Source: Holacanthus passer (Eukaryota > Chordata > Actinopteri > Pomacanthidae). From it: a DNA stretch of 64,000 bases. Location: assembly GCA_025331565.1 (NCBI GenBank), contig JAFREQ010000017.1:2914001-2978000 (forward strand), read 5' to 3'. The notes under the pieces were generated by a model. It made no database searches and had not been told where the DNA came from. It saw only the letters and a program-made list of their open reading frames with translations. Below, piece by piece: positions 11,661 through 22,609 of this stretch. The stretch's first letter is position 1. Each line of letters starts with the position of its first letter. The position numbers and the translations under genes were made by a program.

Positions 11661-13679
11661 ATTATTTGAACAGACGCTAAGACTCTATTTTCACTGCCAT
11701 GAGACTTTCTAATGCCCTGAAATGTTTGAGATCTGACTGTGGCAACTCTGTCCCCCAGAACAAAATCATTATCGTACTGTCATATACTGCATTTACACTA
11801 TATTTTCATGATGCAACTTTTCCACTTAATATCGATGCCCCTGTGGTCAGAATAGAATAGAGTCAAACCCAACATGCTCACCAAACAAAACTTCATCAAC
11901 AAACCTCAGATTTAATTCTAAGAGAAAAAAAAAATTTAGTTTGGTTAAAGTTGACCAAACATCCCGAATATGGTTAAAGAATAAAAGTGTGAATGCTGAA
12001 TACTGACAACAACTGTGAAGCAGGAATATACATGGTAAAAAACAAACAAAGAAATGAATCAGATCAACAATGAATCAAATGACAACATGTAACGCCGGAT
12101 TCAGACTATATGATATTTTTGTCTGTTAAGATTTACACGACAGACCACATGTTTGTCCCCGACCAATCACAGCTTGCCACGTTTCACAACATGCATGATG
12201 TTATTGGGAACGACGTATTTTGACGTGGAAGTCAACAAAATTTTAACATGTTAATCTTTTTTGTCAGGGCTTTGTTCAGCGTCCCAGATGTGGTGTTGGT
12301 TGTCATCTATGATTCATTACACAGGATAAAACGATCACTTCTAACGCCTGATGCCCATTTTTGTGCCCAAGAACCTACATCTGTCAGGTCGGGCTATTAT
12401 CAGGCTCATACTGTGTAAACTCAGTCTGACATGAGGGTTGTTCATAGAGGGAATTATCACCAAGATCTGCAGCTCCATGGAGATTTTGAGCCTTTTTTAG
12501 CTCATTGTTTCAGTATTACAGCTGTAGACCCCGAACCAGAGCTGAAAGGAGAGAGAATATCAGATTTATATTTGTCAGGTGGAGAAACATGACTTGAAAT
12601 GACAATGACAATACATTTGACTGTTAACTTTATATGTAAATAATATGTCAGCTTGTTGTTGTTGTGCATGTTGCTGAACTCAACAGTAACTCCATGTTAT
12701 AACAGTAGCTGTGTCTCAGTTCTTGCTGTAGGACACACAGTACATGTGCTCGTATACAAAAACCTACCTGGGTGGAAAACGTTAAAACAAAACAGACGCA
12801 AGTTTTCCTCCACAGTTTTTATCTCAGTGCCAGGACAGACTTACGCTCTCCAGACTTTTGCATGGTAGAGATCTGTCAAACCCAGACAGATGCCAACAAA
12901 TATGAACACACACGTATGCACACACACTCACGTACAACCAGGAAGCTCCCACTGGACATCACGCTGGCAGAGAATCCAAAAATTGTGGAAGTTTGGCGAG
13001 GAGTCACAGTTTCGATTTTACAGTTTTCATGTCTGTTTTCACACCTCTGTGCACGTGAGACCACACGACTGTACATGTGAAGGACGACTTTGAACGTGCA
13101 CATTGCACATATAAAAGTTGCTGCTGCAGGGACGAGACGGAGCTGATAAATGGCTCCGGTGCACTTTATTATTTAACTTGTCTACAACAAGCTTTTTTAC
13201 TACTTTCATGAATTTTATATGATCTATCATTTATTACGCTGTATATTGGGCATGAAATGACTTGGTGCTGAAACTTCCCCCACACTGTGTCCTCCTTCTC
13301 TTACTAGTTATTAGCCCCTGACATTATGGAAACAAGCGGAGTGAAATATCTCATTTACAGTTTTTTGAGATTTTGTCATTCTTCAGCATCTATTAATGAT
13401 GCAAAATGACACAAAGTACACTGCCCTGGGGGAGGGGGGACCTACGCAGACTTCATTACAAGGTACTTTTAATTAGTCTTTGTAATTAAAAGCAGAATAT
13501 TGGGTGCAGAAAGGCCGGAAGCTAAATTGATATGCCCATAAACATTTGCATGTTCATTGGTCAGGGTTAGCAAACCGTCTCGCTTTGCTCAGTCAGGTCC
13601 GACAAGAGGCTGGAGACTTGAACTACAGAGGGATTTAAAGGAAAATGTGTATGACACCCTCTTAATTAAATGGGAAGGG

Positions 13680-13704
13680 AGGAGGAGGAGGAGGTGGAGG
13701 GGGG
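13680..13704 (+). repeat. (GGA)n purine tract
   Basis: A short run of GGA triplets with one GGT interruption, ending in a G run. Confidence 0.8.
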
Positions 13705-14544
13705 TCTGAAGGCCTGTAATGAGAAAGTGAAAACTAGGTGTGAAGTTGGGGATCTACATTTTCTCTCCTATTTTTGGCCGACCATATGCTACAATATGTC
13801 GTCCAGAAGGGGCTCGCAGGATAATATCCACCCAAAGGCATATACCAGTAAATGTATCCTACAGCTGTGGGGTAATTTGTAGTGTCAGTTTAAAGAGACT
13901 TTAGTGCCTTAAGATGATGGAGATGGTTTATAGTTTTAATGAGCTGAATAGAGCTTTTTCTAACTGAATTAAAAAAAAAAAAAAAGCTTTGCCATATGTA
14001 AAACATTGGCAGCCAGAAGAGGAGAAGGAGAGCCAGCCCTTAAAGAAAAGGAGAAAGTGGAAAACATAGCAAAGCCTTTCTGAAAAATTCTCTTGATATA
14101 CACAAGTCCATTGTTTCCATACGGTTCATATGCAGGATTTAGAGGGATCTATGGGCAGAAATGGAACTGGCTTATTAACACCTGGAGAATCATTACGTTA
14201 GAATGAGTTCTTCATGTCCAACATTACAGAGGGAACAGAGCCATGTTTCTACAGGAGCCCAGAAAGGACAAACCAAACACTGGCTTTAAGGAGGGCCTTT
14301 GTGTTTTTACCTGAAGGTCACCATAGGTTTTTGAGTGCAATCTTCAACCTCACCAGGGGATGGCGCAAAATCCCACACACTGGTCCTTTAATACGTCACA
14401 TGGCGAAATGTGAATTTCACATTTTCCCCATGTGTTTGTTTATTTGTTGATTTTGAGCTCTTTCATCCAAAGGCTCATCTCCCAAGACGCACATTTTATT
14501 TACTGTACATCTGATCGTTTGCAGTGCACAGTCACATACTTTCA

Positions 14545-14561
14545 CATATATATATATATAA
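14545..14561 (+). repeat. (TA)n microsatellite
   Basis: About 17 bp of TA dinucleotides. Confidence 0.85.
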
Positions 14562-14604
14562 ATTGTATACATATACTTTATATGTTTTAGGAGTGGAACC
14601 ATTA

Positions 14605-14762
14605 TCCTCATTATCAATGAATCTGTCAATTATTTTCTTTTTGTTTTCATTCTTATTTTCTGGAACGGGTGAATTTTGGCCTTTTTTTCCCTTAAAACAA
14701 CGATTGTTCTGATAACATGCCTTTAAATTTCTGTCAATCATCTAATCATTGCAGCTCTAATA
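14605..14762. repeat. Degenerate CGATTAAT-type dispersed repeat
   Basis: It starts around TTATCAATGAATCTGTCAAT and ends TCATCTAATCATTGCAGCTC. This is a degraded copy of a common teleost repeat whose ends carry words of the ATCGATTAATC kind. Other copies in the window lie near 34.9-35.1 kb and 41.3-41.4 kb. Confidence 0.45.
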
Positions 14763-15984
14763 TGTTTAATACACAGTAGTTTGTTCATATTAACAACACA
14801 CTAATAAATAATGTTATGATCTTGAAATAATCATCAAGACTTAAAGAACGTTATCAGAGGCGCATCAAGTCCATTCATGTTATAAATCATGTGTGTTTGA
14901 TTTGGACCAACACATGCCTTCAGTTTTAAGTGTGCAGTCTCAGCTTAAAAGTTCAGACTCCTACAGTATTTGAGCTCAGCTTTGGGTCGGTACATTTTCA
15001 TTATACATTTCCGTAGCAGTGTACAGCTTATTTATAGCCCTCTGCCGGGCCGGGCTCCGTAATAAACACAGTACCAACACAGTTTCCTGAGTCTTTGGAA
15101 ATTCAGCAGTAGCACATTTTTCTCTGTATCGTACCAGTGGTTTGGCCTTTTTAATATGTTTTGCCAGGTATAATAAACTAGATGGAAATCCCAAAATGGG
15201 GGCAATCTTTAAGAGGAATGGTAATAAGCAGGAATAAGAATTGGCTGAGATTTATAGGAAGCTCTGCAGGCCATATAAGGATGCACTGGAGTTGGTGTGT
15301 TGATAGAAGCTGGCAAACCTTGAATATGAAACTTGAAACCAGTGATGCTTTCATCAGTCCTGCCGTCTGCTGACAGCTTTTCAATGGCTTGAATATTAAT
15401 CAAGTTTGACTCGTTTTTTTTCTCTGCCATCTAAAGCCGTCCAGTCACATTTCAGAACATTAAATTAGAGTTAAATGACATGGTGCTTGCATGAATCATT
15501 AACCCATAGCCTCAGAATTGCTCAAATTCGTGCCACAGAAAATGGACAAGCTGTAATTATGCTCTTTTTGAGCTGCCAGGCTGCATAAGAACTCAAGCTG
15601 AGCATCCAAAAGCATTTTATTACATGAGACTTGTATGCTCTGTTAAACATTGTGTTACTTTGCAATCTGTTAGTAAAACTTGAAAATGACTCTTTTATTT
15701 TTAGCTGAAAACCATTTATGAACATGGAAGAAAAAGACTTGAGATTTTTATTGATGAAACAATTTTATATCACAAAGTCTGCATATTGGTGAATGTAATT
15801 ACCAATATTCCAAATTAATTGAGAAGCAAACAATCAGTTTGGTCTTTATTGCTCTATTGTTCTTGGAATAAACCAAAAAGTTGAAACAATACCAACCAAT
15901 TAAAGTTGCAGTTTATGCTTGAATTTTTTTCTTTTTCATGATATTGTTCCTCTTTTATTTGTGCGGTGAACGGTGGTAACACAC

Positions 15985-16376
15985 TGAAGGAAAAGTTCAT
16001 TTTGGGAAACATGTTTACTCCCTTCTTGAAGGAGCTACATTGATACCTCGGGTCCATTAAAGATGAAGCTATGACTGGAAGCTGGTTGGTTTAGCTTAAC
16101 TGTGGAAGGAGAGGTAACGAAATGGACCCAGCAGCTCCTCTAAAGGTCACTGACACATTTAATCTTATTTCTTCAAGCCGTGCAAAAACCAAAGCGTAAA
16201 ATCCGCACAGGGGAGTTTATGAACTGGGACCAGTAACGTTCCCGGAGTCTCCACTGGTTTACTGGCGACAGTGCAGCGTAAAACTGTGTATGGTTGTTTT
16301 CACACTTTGGTTTTTGCTGCATGAAACAAATGGGAATGAGATAATGTGTTAATGAGCTTTAGATGGGTTTGCTACT
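15985..16376. mobile_element. Foldback-type teleost repeat
   Basis: The sequence reads through blocks typical of an abundant percomorph repeat: TTTTGGGAAACATG, then GGTTGGTTTAGCTTAACTGT, then CAGCTCCTCTAAAGGTCACT. It contains inverted arms: 16,141-16,202, with GTGCAAAAACCAAAGCGTAA, against 16,296-16,363, with CACACTTTGGTTTTTGC. The spacing between the arms is about 93 bp. The superfamily is not determined. It has no coding capacity. Confidence 0.65.
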
Positions 16377-18517
16377 GAGCAGTGCTGATCAGGATTGTAG
16401 GTTGTGCCTGTCCTGCCTGACAATACAGAAAAACAAATAGACTTTAAACCTTCAAACGACAGAACACGGTCAGACTTGGACATTAGAGGCTAATCCCAAA
16501 CAACAGTGAAGTGAATCAATGAATCAAATCAATCAATCAATCAAAAACAGTTTCAACTTTGAACCAGAGTTAATTGAAAATTAATATTAGTGAATTTACA
16601 GTGATTATACAGAGCTAATCTGTTATTCCTACACCTGCTTTAAAGCACTTTTAAAACTAATCTACACTCGACAGCAGGACTCTCGGCTGTGCTGCTGTTC
16701 TATAGCAACAAGACACTGAAATAGCAAGTTTTTTTTTTTTTTTCTACACATAAGTCAGTGTCTCTCTCTGTGTCTCAGTGTTGATGAAATGTATGCTGAT
16801 TGCAGAGCCTATAGAGAGAGAAGCAGCTGCCTCTGATAAGCTCTTCATTGTAATCTGTGCCAGGTGAAAAAAAAAAAAAAAAAAAGTTGCACCAAAGCTC
16901 CCAGATGCAGACTGTGGATCCAGCACATTTCACACCGGGTGGAAAATGAGTGTCAGGAGGTGTTGGGGGTGATGTGGAGGAGTGAGCAGGATGATAGTTC
17001 AGTCTGTTTTAATGCAAATGCGTGTAATTAGTTAAAGCTAGTTAGACTGGATCAATGCCTGATTATGTTGCATAACTCAACATTTCTGCATGTGAATGAA
17101 AGAGGTGACAAGAATGATAAACAACACACCTTCTTCTATATGATGTGTAGTTTGAAATCGTACATACAGTGTAGGAGTCGGCACATATTGAGCGGCTGTG
17201 TGCACCGTCAGACTCGAGCAGAGGTTTGTGTTATGACACCACTGAACTGTGATTTAATTAAAAGAGGCAGATATTTGGGCCCGTTCCACAAACGATACGA
17301 GGAGTTGAGAAAAAATCAGTTTCTGTATTGAATCAAAACATCACTTGATGAAGATAAGTTTCCCTCCAGCTAATTTCATTAGGAAAAAAAAATTACGCAT
17401 GGATCCTAGGTTTCAGTTCAAACTGGGACAAAATCAAATGAACAGGCTTGAGATGAATTCAAACGAACCTGTATTGAAGCCATTTTCTCAAAACATCATG
17501 AAAATGCCATTTTGATCTTACATTGTAACCCCAAAGAATTTAACTAATCCATGTCATGAATTTGATCTGACAGCACAAACAGCTGCTGGAAAAATGTCGC
17601 CTGAGTTTTTGAAAGCGTGCGAGTGACATCTAGTGGAGAACATGAGGAAATACAAGTCTGCAGTATAAAATTATAATATAATAATATAATTTTTGAATTA
17701 ATAATTAGCTTTTGAGAAATAATCACTTCTGATTTACCATTTAATTTTTCACCTCTTAAAAGCCCCATCTGTAAAATCATGTTAAAGATATATTTCAAAA
17801 AGTGCTTTAAAATCAATTTATTATTTTCAAATGTTACTATAATTTTGAAAGATAATGTAAACAAACACTTCCTGGTTATAAAGTATAAAGGGCTACATGT
17901 ATCCAGACGATATCTTGCACTCGCTGAGACCTTGTTGTTCTCTCACACACGGAAGTTAAACTGTTGAGAAGTTGGATTACCTGCTATTATCACCACCCTC
18001 ACAGTGAAGCAGAGGTGGGGGCTGTAACTTGACCTTGCCTCTTAATGGCTGTGTGACAATGGTGCCCCGTCCCACTGGCCTGTCTGCCCCTCTGTTGTGT
18101 CCATTTATAATGTCCAGACACAGTGCAGAGGTTATTCCGAGGTGCCGGCGAACGCAAGGTGACAGGCTCAGAGGAACAAAGGGTGAGAGACGTCACTGTT
18201 ATTGTTCAGTTGTTCACTTTCACTATTTAGTCAAAAGTAGATTTCTGTTTTTAAAAAGCCTTTTGTTAAACTGATCATGCAATTCCTCTTTGTATAGCAA
18301 TGATATTGTATGTACTTTCTTTATCTACTGCATATGTTAAAATTAATCTTTGAAATGAAATTCACCCAATATAAATTGCATTTAAGGTTTCATCATCATC
18401 ATCTTTGCTTTTCTATACAAAATTGGACTTGTTTGTTACCAATATCTTTCTTGCAAGTAGCTTGTATTTGCAGTATAAACCTGTAAACGTGAAACATTTT
18501 AATATGTTCTTTAACAG
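16377..18517. other. Non-coding upstream region of the FBXO40-type gene
   Basis: It holds homopolymer runs (T near 16,731; A at about 16,867-16,885) and AT-rich sequence. The acceptor-like TTCTTTAACAG ending at 18,517 implies that at least one further untranslated exon and the promoter lie upstream, somewhere here or farther left. I cannot place the promoter. Confidence 0.5.
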
Positions 18518-18571
18518 TGTGTCTGGCTTGAAACTCCTCTCGCATGATCATTGTTTTCATCAGCCACAATG
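18518..18571 (+). other. FBXO40: Predicted exon carrying only 5'UTR plus the ATG
   Basis: The predicted exon has 51 bp of untranslated sequence and then ATG at 18,569-18,571, the last codon before the donor GTAAAT at 18,572. The acceptor upstream is TATGTTCTTTAACAG. The start context CAGCCACAATGG is a good vertebrate initiation context. Splicing ATG to the main exon gives a 12-residue N-terminus that keeps the spacing to PxGHH seen in mammalian FBXO40 (M plus seven residues before P-x-G-H-H). The donor and ATG are clear; the acceptor is less certain. Confidence 0.65.
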
Positions 18572-21500
18572 GTAAATATATTTATTTTCACAGTTTGACA
18601 TCAGCATTTGTTTCAGTGTTGTGTGTGTGGACCTACAAGTGTGCTTTGTTCTGTGTCATTTCCCTTTTAAGGTGAAGAGCAGAAAGACGCCTGCGGGCCA
18701 TCATGAGCATTGTGACAGGTGTTACAACGTCCACTGTCACGTCCCGGTGCAGATCTCCGTCTCGTGCGTGGTCATCAAGTGTCGTAAAAACTGCGGCGCC
18801 GTCCTCCACATGTGCAAACAAGAGGAGCATCAGCTTCTCTGTCCCAATGAGACGGTCCCCTGCCTCAATGTCTCCTACGGCTGTCCCGTCACCATGCTGC
18901 GCCACAGGCTGGCCAAGCACCTGGAGGTCTGTCCGGCCAGCGTGGTGTGCTGCTCCCAGGAGTGGAACCGCTGGCCGGTCTCAGAAAGCGACCTGACCTT
19001 CTACAAAAATGTTTCAGAAAACCCTCAAAGTGAAGTAAACCTTGATGTTGCTCTGGCTCTCAGGGACCAAGAGCTGCTCTTTCAATCCATCAAAATGAAG
19101 AACATATTCCCTGAATTGATGGCGGAGCATCCGGCCCTTCAGGATATTTCTGCTGGGGTCAACAGTCCATTAGAGGAAGCAACCTGTTCTTTAGTTTGTG
19201 GTGAACTTGCAGAGAATGGCTGCACAGAGACGGAGGAAAAAGGACTGAGTCAAGAGGAGAGGGATGCCTTGGCAAAGAGCAGGGACATAGATAGCATTCA
19301 GAAATACAGCTCCTGGGAGAATATGTTCAAGAAGGAGATGGACGGGTGCAAGCAAACTGTCAAAAACCTGAATAAGACAGAGGGAAAAGGAAAGGAAACC
19401 GAAAAGCAGGGATCATCAAACTGTCAGGGGGAGGCGAGATGCTCACACCTGAGCCAAGAGGAAGCTGCTGCTGCTGCTCCAAGTATGCAGGGCGCGACTG
19501 GCCTGGCTCCATGGCAAGACGGGGTCCTCGAGAGGTTAGGAAAGGAAGTCAACATCGCAGAATACAACATGTATCTGGTGCACAACGGGGCAATGCTGAT
19601 TAACTTTGGCCAGCTTGCTGCTTGCACCCCAAGAGACAAGGATTTTGTTTATGGGAATCTGGAGCCCATCGAGGTCAAGACTGTTCGCACCTTCAGCGTT
19701 CCAACCAGCTATCGAGCAAAGCGCCGTCACCTCAAGGACCCGGCGCACAAGGCCAACACCAAACACCAGAGTGTCGACACCTCGGATCTGGAGAGGTCAG
19801 CCGAGGATCCGAACTGTGATGAGGTTGGCGCCACCCTCCTGTGCTCCCTGGAAAAGGAGCTGAAAGGACACTTCATCTCAGAGAGTGTGGGGATAGACGG
19901 CCTTTATGTGGACATAGGGACACAAACATACAACTTCGCCTCTGCTCCGTTCAGATCGGACGCGTCCCTCGCCGACGTCATCGCGGACAAACCTCACAGT
20001 CTTTATGTGCATGTCGAAGCAGAATCTGTCACCAGGAGACATAACAAAACAAGTTCAGCCTTCAGCTACATGTGTGGCCACTTCTTCCGCCGTGACGAAT
20101 ACCGCTCTCATTTCAGGAATGTGCACTCTGACATACAGGCCTCGCTGAGCGGCTGGTTCCGACAGCGCTGCCCGTTAGCTTACCTCGGCTGCACTTTCAC
20201 CCAGACGAGGTTTCACCCCGCGAGTCACCAGGCCGCAATCAAATTCTGCCGAGATGTCAACGCCCTTGTCCTCCAGCCAGACGTCCCTCCATCCCTCTGC
20301 GAAGGCGGGAAAAGCTTCAGCCTTCGGCGAAATGGTGAACATGATCTGGATCCCCTGAGCAGCCTGCCCCTGGAGATCCTTCAGCACATTGCTGGTTACC
20401 TTGACAGTTTTACATTATCTCAGCTGTCCCAGGTTTCCCATCTGATGAGGGAGGTGTGTGCCACATTGTTGCTGGAGAGAGGGATGGTCTCCCTCAAGTG
20501 GGAGAAAAAGACATACTCCCACGGGGGAAGCTCCTGGAAATGTCAGAAGAAAGCAAGTATCCACAAGATTTTTTTTAGATTTTCTTTTTTTAAATTTCCT
20601 TGCACAAAATTAAATTACTTATTTTTTATTATTTTAGATTAATTGCACTTTAGAGATTTTTTTTATTGCATCATGATATTTATTTATTTCACTGATTGAG
20701 CGCCACCTCTCCATTTCAAATACTCTTTTGATCTCAACCTTGTGCACAGCGAAGGCAAAGTAAACGCAAGGCCAAACTTCTATATCAGTATCTGACACCA
20801 TTCTGTTAGCTGTCATTAGACAATGTCAGTCTTTCATACACCATGACAGCTGCTGCATTGTAAACACACTCTCCATACTTCTCTCTAACAACATTACAAA
20901 CTCAATCACAGTCGTGTTGGCAACTGTTTATGGATTCATGCTGAAGCAGCCACCGGAGGTTTTTCTGCGTGCTTATCCAAAACCAGCTGCATGTGGGGTC
21001 AGACACCAAGAGGACGTGTCTGGGAAAAAAGACATTTTGTTTGTCCAAGCAATGATCTAGTAACTGGACAGCTGAGCTAAATCATTTGTTGGTGCAACAT
21101 CCTGATTTGGTTCGACTGTATAAAATAAAAAACATCAAATCATAGCAGCTCTGTAGGAAGCAAAGGTTTACATCTGGATCCGAAAATAAAATACACATAG
21201 TTATAGATAACTGGGTGGTAGCTGCAGTGATTCTTTTGCTCGATAGTTGACAGAGATGCAGGAAAAATAAGAGTGAGCAGGGTCTCATGTGATGGCTGGA
21301 TTCAAACCACTGATCCTGTGTTTACATTAGAGCACTCAGCTCGACCTTAGACCCCCTGGCTCAGACCGCTCGGCCACAGGGACGCCTGGTGGTCTGGTGG
21401 TCTGAGCCTCGCGGATGCCCCCAGCTGCCTTGATTTTTGGAGATTATCTAAATCCTGTCTGGAATTATGAGCACTGCAAGAATGAAATTTTAAGTGACTC

Positions 21501-22609
21501 AGACTCTTGACTGTTGAGCTTCGTCCATTTAAATTCATCATGACGCTGTAGCACAATTTGCACATGAAATTTTATTTTATTGATTGCACATCTCATTTTG
21601 GCTGCAACTGCACAATGTATTTAAGGCAGTTTATGTCAAATTATCATTGCAATTGTGTTTTGACAGCTCATGCAAATATTTTATGAAGCAAATTTGGTGA
21701 AGATTGGATGAAATTATTATAGAAGGAGTATTGTTGAATAAACAGTAAAACAAAATGACAGACTGTTCTGTTTGAGCAGGTTGTTGAAACAAGGAATTCC
21801 TCAAAGATGTTTTTTTTTCTAAGATTCACTGTATTCAGTGAAGAAAAATCGAATTACCACATGATTATGCTAAAATAATCTTTTGCATTTATTCTTTTTC
21901 AAATCTGCTAAGTCGTTTTCCAGATATCTTGCTGAAAAACAAACTAACAAACAAACCTACACATGAGAAAACATCTCCACCTCCCTGCTGGAGGCAATAA
22001 AGGTGGTATGAATACACAAGTGTGTATTTTTACACTGACTATCTCTGCACTGCAGTGATCATGGGACAAAGAGCGTGCCCATGATATCAGCGATGTGGAA
22101 TGACCCGAGGCCTCGCTGCCAGTAAACACACAGCTACCATAACAAGTCAGATATGTGATCATTCATGGAAACAAGGTGTTGATGAGATGCTGTGCCGACA
22201 GCTGGGTATTTGCTCCCCAATGAAGGGCATAATAATTTGTATAAATTTGTAACGGATAGGTACAGAAATAACATCGTGCCCCGACAGGTGCTAAAATACT
22301 CTCTGATCCAGATTCCAGGGACATTAAACATAAATGTGTCCTCGTGGTCGTAGCTGCAGCTCAGTTGATAGATGCCACGACAGCAGCCTTCTGCACCTAC
22401 TTCAGCTCTGTGTCTGTGTTTTACAGGTTTGGGAGTTCAGCTCTTTGTTTGCCTCTGTGGACAGATGGAGCTTCAGCAACGCTCCTTCCATGTCAGATCA
22501 CCTGAAGACCTGCTCCTTTTATCAGAGAGAGGAGCGCACCGAGCCCGTGGCGTTGGCCGGCCTGGGAGAGGCCAGAGACAAATGTGCAGAAGTAAAGTAT
22601 CAAAGATAA
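18569..22609 (+). CDS. FBXO40: F-box only protein 40-like (muscle SCF ubiquitin-ligase receptor)
   Basis: The gene model is 18,569-18,571, 18,672-20,552 and 22,427-22,609, giving 688 aa; mammalian FBXO40 is about 709 aa. Residues ~15-105 form a cysteine/histidine-rich TRAF-type zinc finger (CDRCYNVHCH, HMCKQEEHQLLCP, PASVVCC, EWNRWP). The middle contains QDGVLERLGKE and NMYLVHNGAMLINFGQ blocks typical of the FBXO30/FBXO40 family. A second zinc-finger-like element (CGHFFRRDEYRSHFRNVH) lies near 469-487, and the F-box (SLPLEILQHIAGYLD, LSQLSQVS) near 560-605. The last exon supplies VWEFSSLF and a CxF/HLKTC-type tail. The GHH spacing, the ATTGLAPWQ-type region and the SYSHGG-type end fit FBXO40 better than FBXO30. 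Known for the family: the F-box binds SKP1 and the protein recruits substrates such as IRS1 in skeletal muscle. Intron 1 is 100 bp. Intron 2 appears to be GC-AG. The C-terminus ends AEVKYQR and is shorter than and unlike the mammalian one. Confidence in identity is high and in the exact ends moderate. Confidence 0.93.
21290..21386 (-). repeat. tRNA-Leu-like remnant (tRNA pseudogene or tRNA-derived SINE head)
   Basis: On the minus strand, TGGCCGAGCGGTC (21,376-21,364) equals the internal promoter box A of vertebrate tRNA-Leu genes. GGTTTGAATCC (21,308-21,298) is a one-base variant of box B (GGTTCGAATCC). The A-to-B span is about 79 bp, longer than in a normal tRNA-Leu. I cannot form a clean 7-bp acceptor stem or an anticodon arm. 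It is therefore not a working tRNA; it is more likely a pseudogene or the head of a tRNA-derived SINE. Confidence 0.5.
21650..22008 (+). mobile_element. Retroelement tail ending in (AACA)n and an AGGCAATAA-type motif
   Basis: It contains GCAAATTTGGTGAAGATTGG, a block typical of a widespread teleost repeat. It ends in AACAAACTAACAAACAAACC, then ACATCTCCACCTCCCTGCTGGAGGCAATAA-like sequence, a degraded form of the usual CCTCCTTGGCGGAGGTAA terminus. No coding part is retained. It lies inside FBXO40 intron 2. Confidence 0.5.

Larger units (their letters stand above)
10848..15984. other. Non-coding interval with microsatellites and repeats
   Basis: No supported exon. It contains (CA)n, GGA and TA tracts, the second copy of the 7.6-kb repeat, and a degenerate CGATTAAT-type repeat at 14.6 kb. 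The segment at about 12,090-12,430 has the look of a decayed interspersed element, but I could not pair its ends convincingly. Confidence 0.5.
20553..22426 (+). other. FBXO40: FBXO40 intron 2, apparent GC-AG intron
   Basis: The main exon reads through family-conserved sequence to WKCQKK at 20,552. The next bases are GCAAGT, the consensus for a GC donor. The acceptor is TGTGTTTTACAG ending at 22,426, and the next exon opens in phase 0 with VWEFSSLF, matching the family. The only nearby GT (20,557) would leave phase 1 and throw the next exon out of frame. The intron also holds a tRNA-Leu-like remnant on the minus strand (21.3 kb) and the tail of a retroelement (21.65-22.0 kb). Confidence 0.8.

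Noticed and set aside
12085..12430. A possible interspersed element with inverted ends (GGATTCAGACTATATGA ... CAGTCTGACATGAGG)
   Set aside because: The ends match only over a few bases and no internal symmetry was found, so it is left unannotated.
18621..18671. An in-frame ATG upstream of the FBXO40 zinc-finger exon that would extend the protein
   Set aside because: The added residues (MCVDLQVCFVLC...) are hydrophobic and unlike the family. The stretch lies inside a predicted 100-bp intron, and the spliced model reproduces the known N-terminal length.
20553..20642. Continuation of the main FBXO40 frame to a stop at 20,642
   Set aside because: The sequence turns AT-rich with poor residues right after the predicted GC donor, and the conserved C-terminal exon is found at 22.4 kb.
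21290..21386. A working tRNA-Leu gene
   Set aside because: The box A-box B spacing is too long, box B is altered and no acceptor or anticodon stem can be formed.
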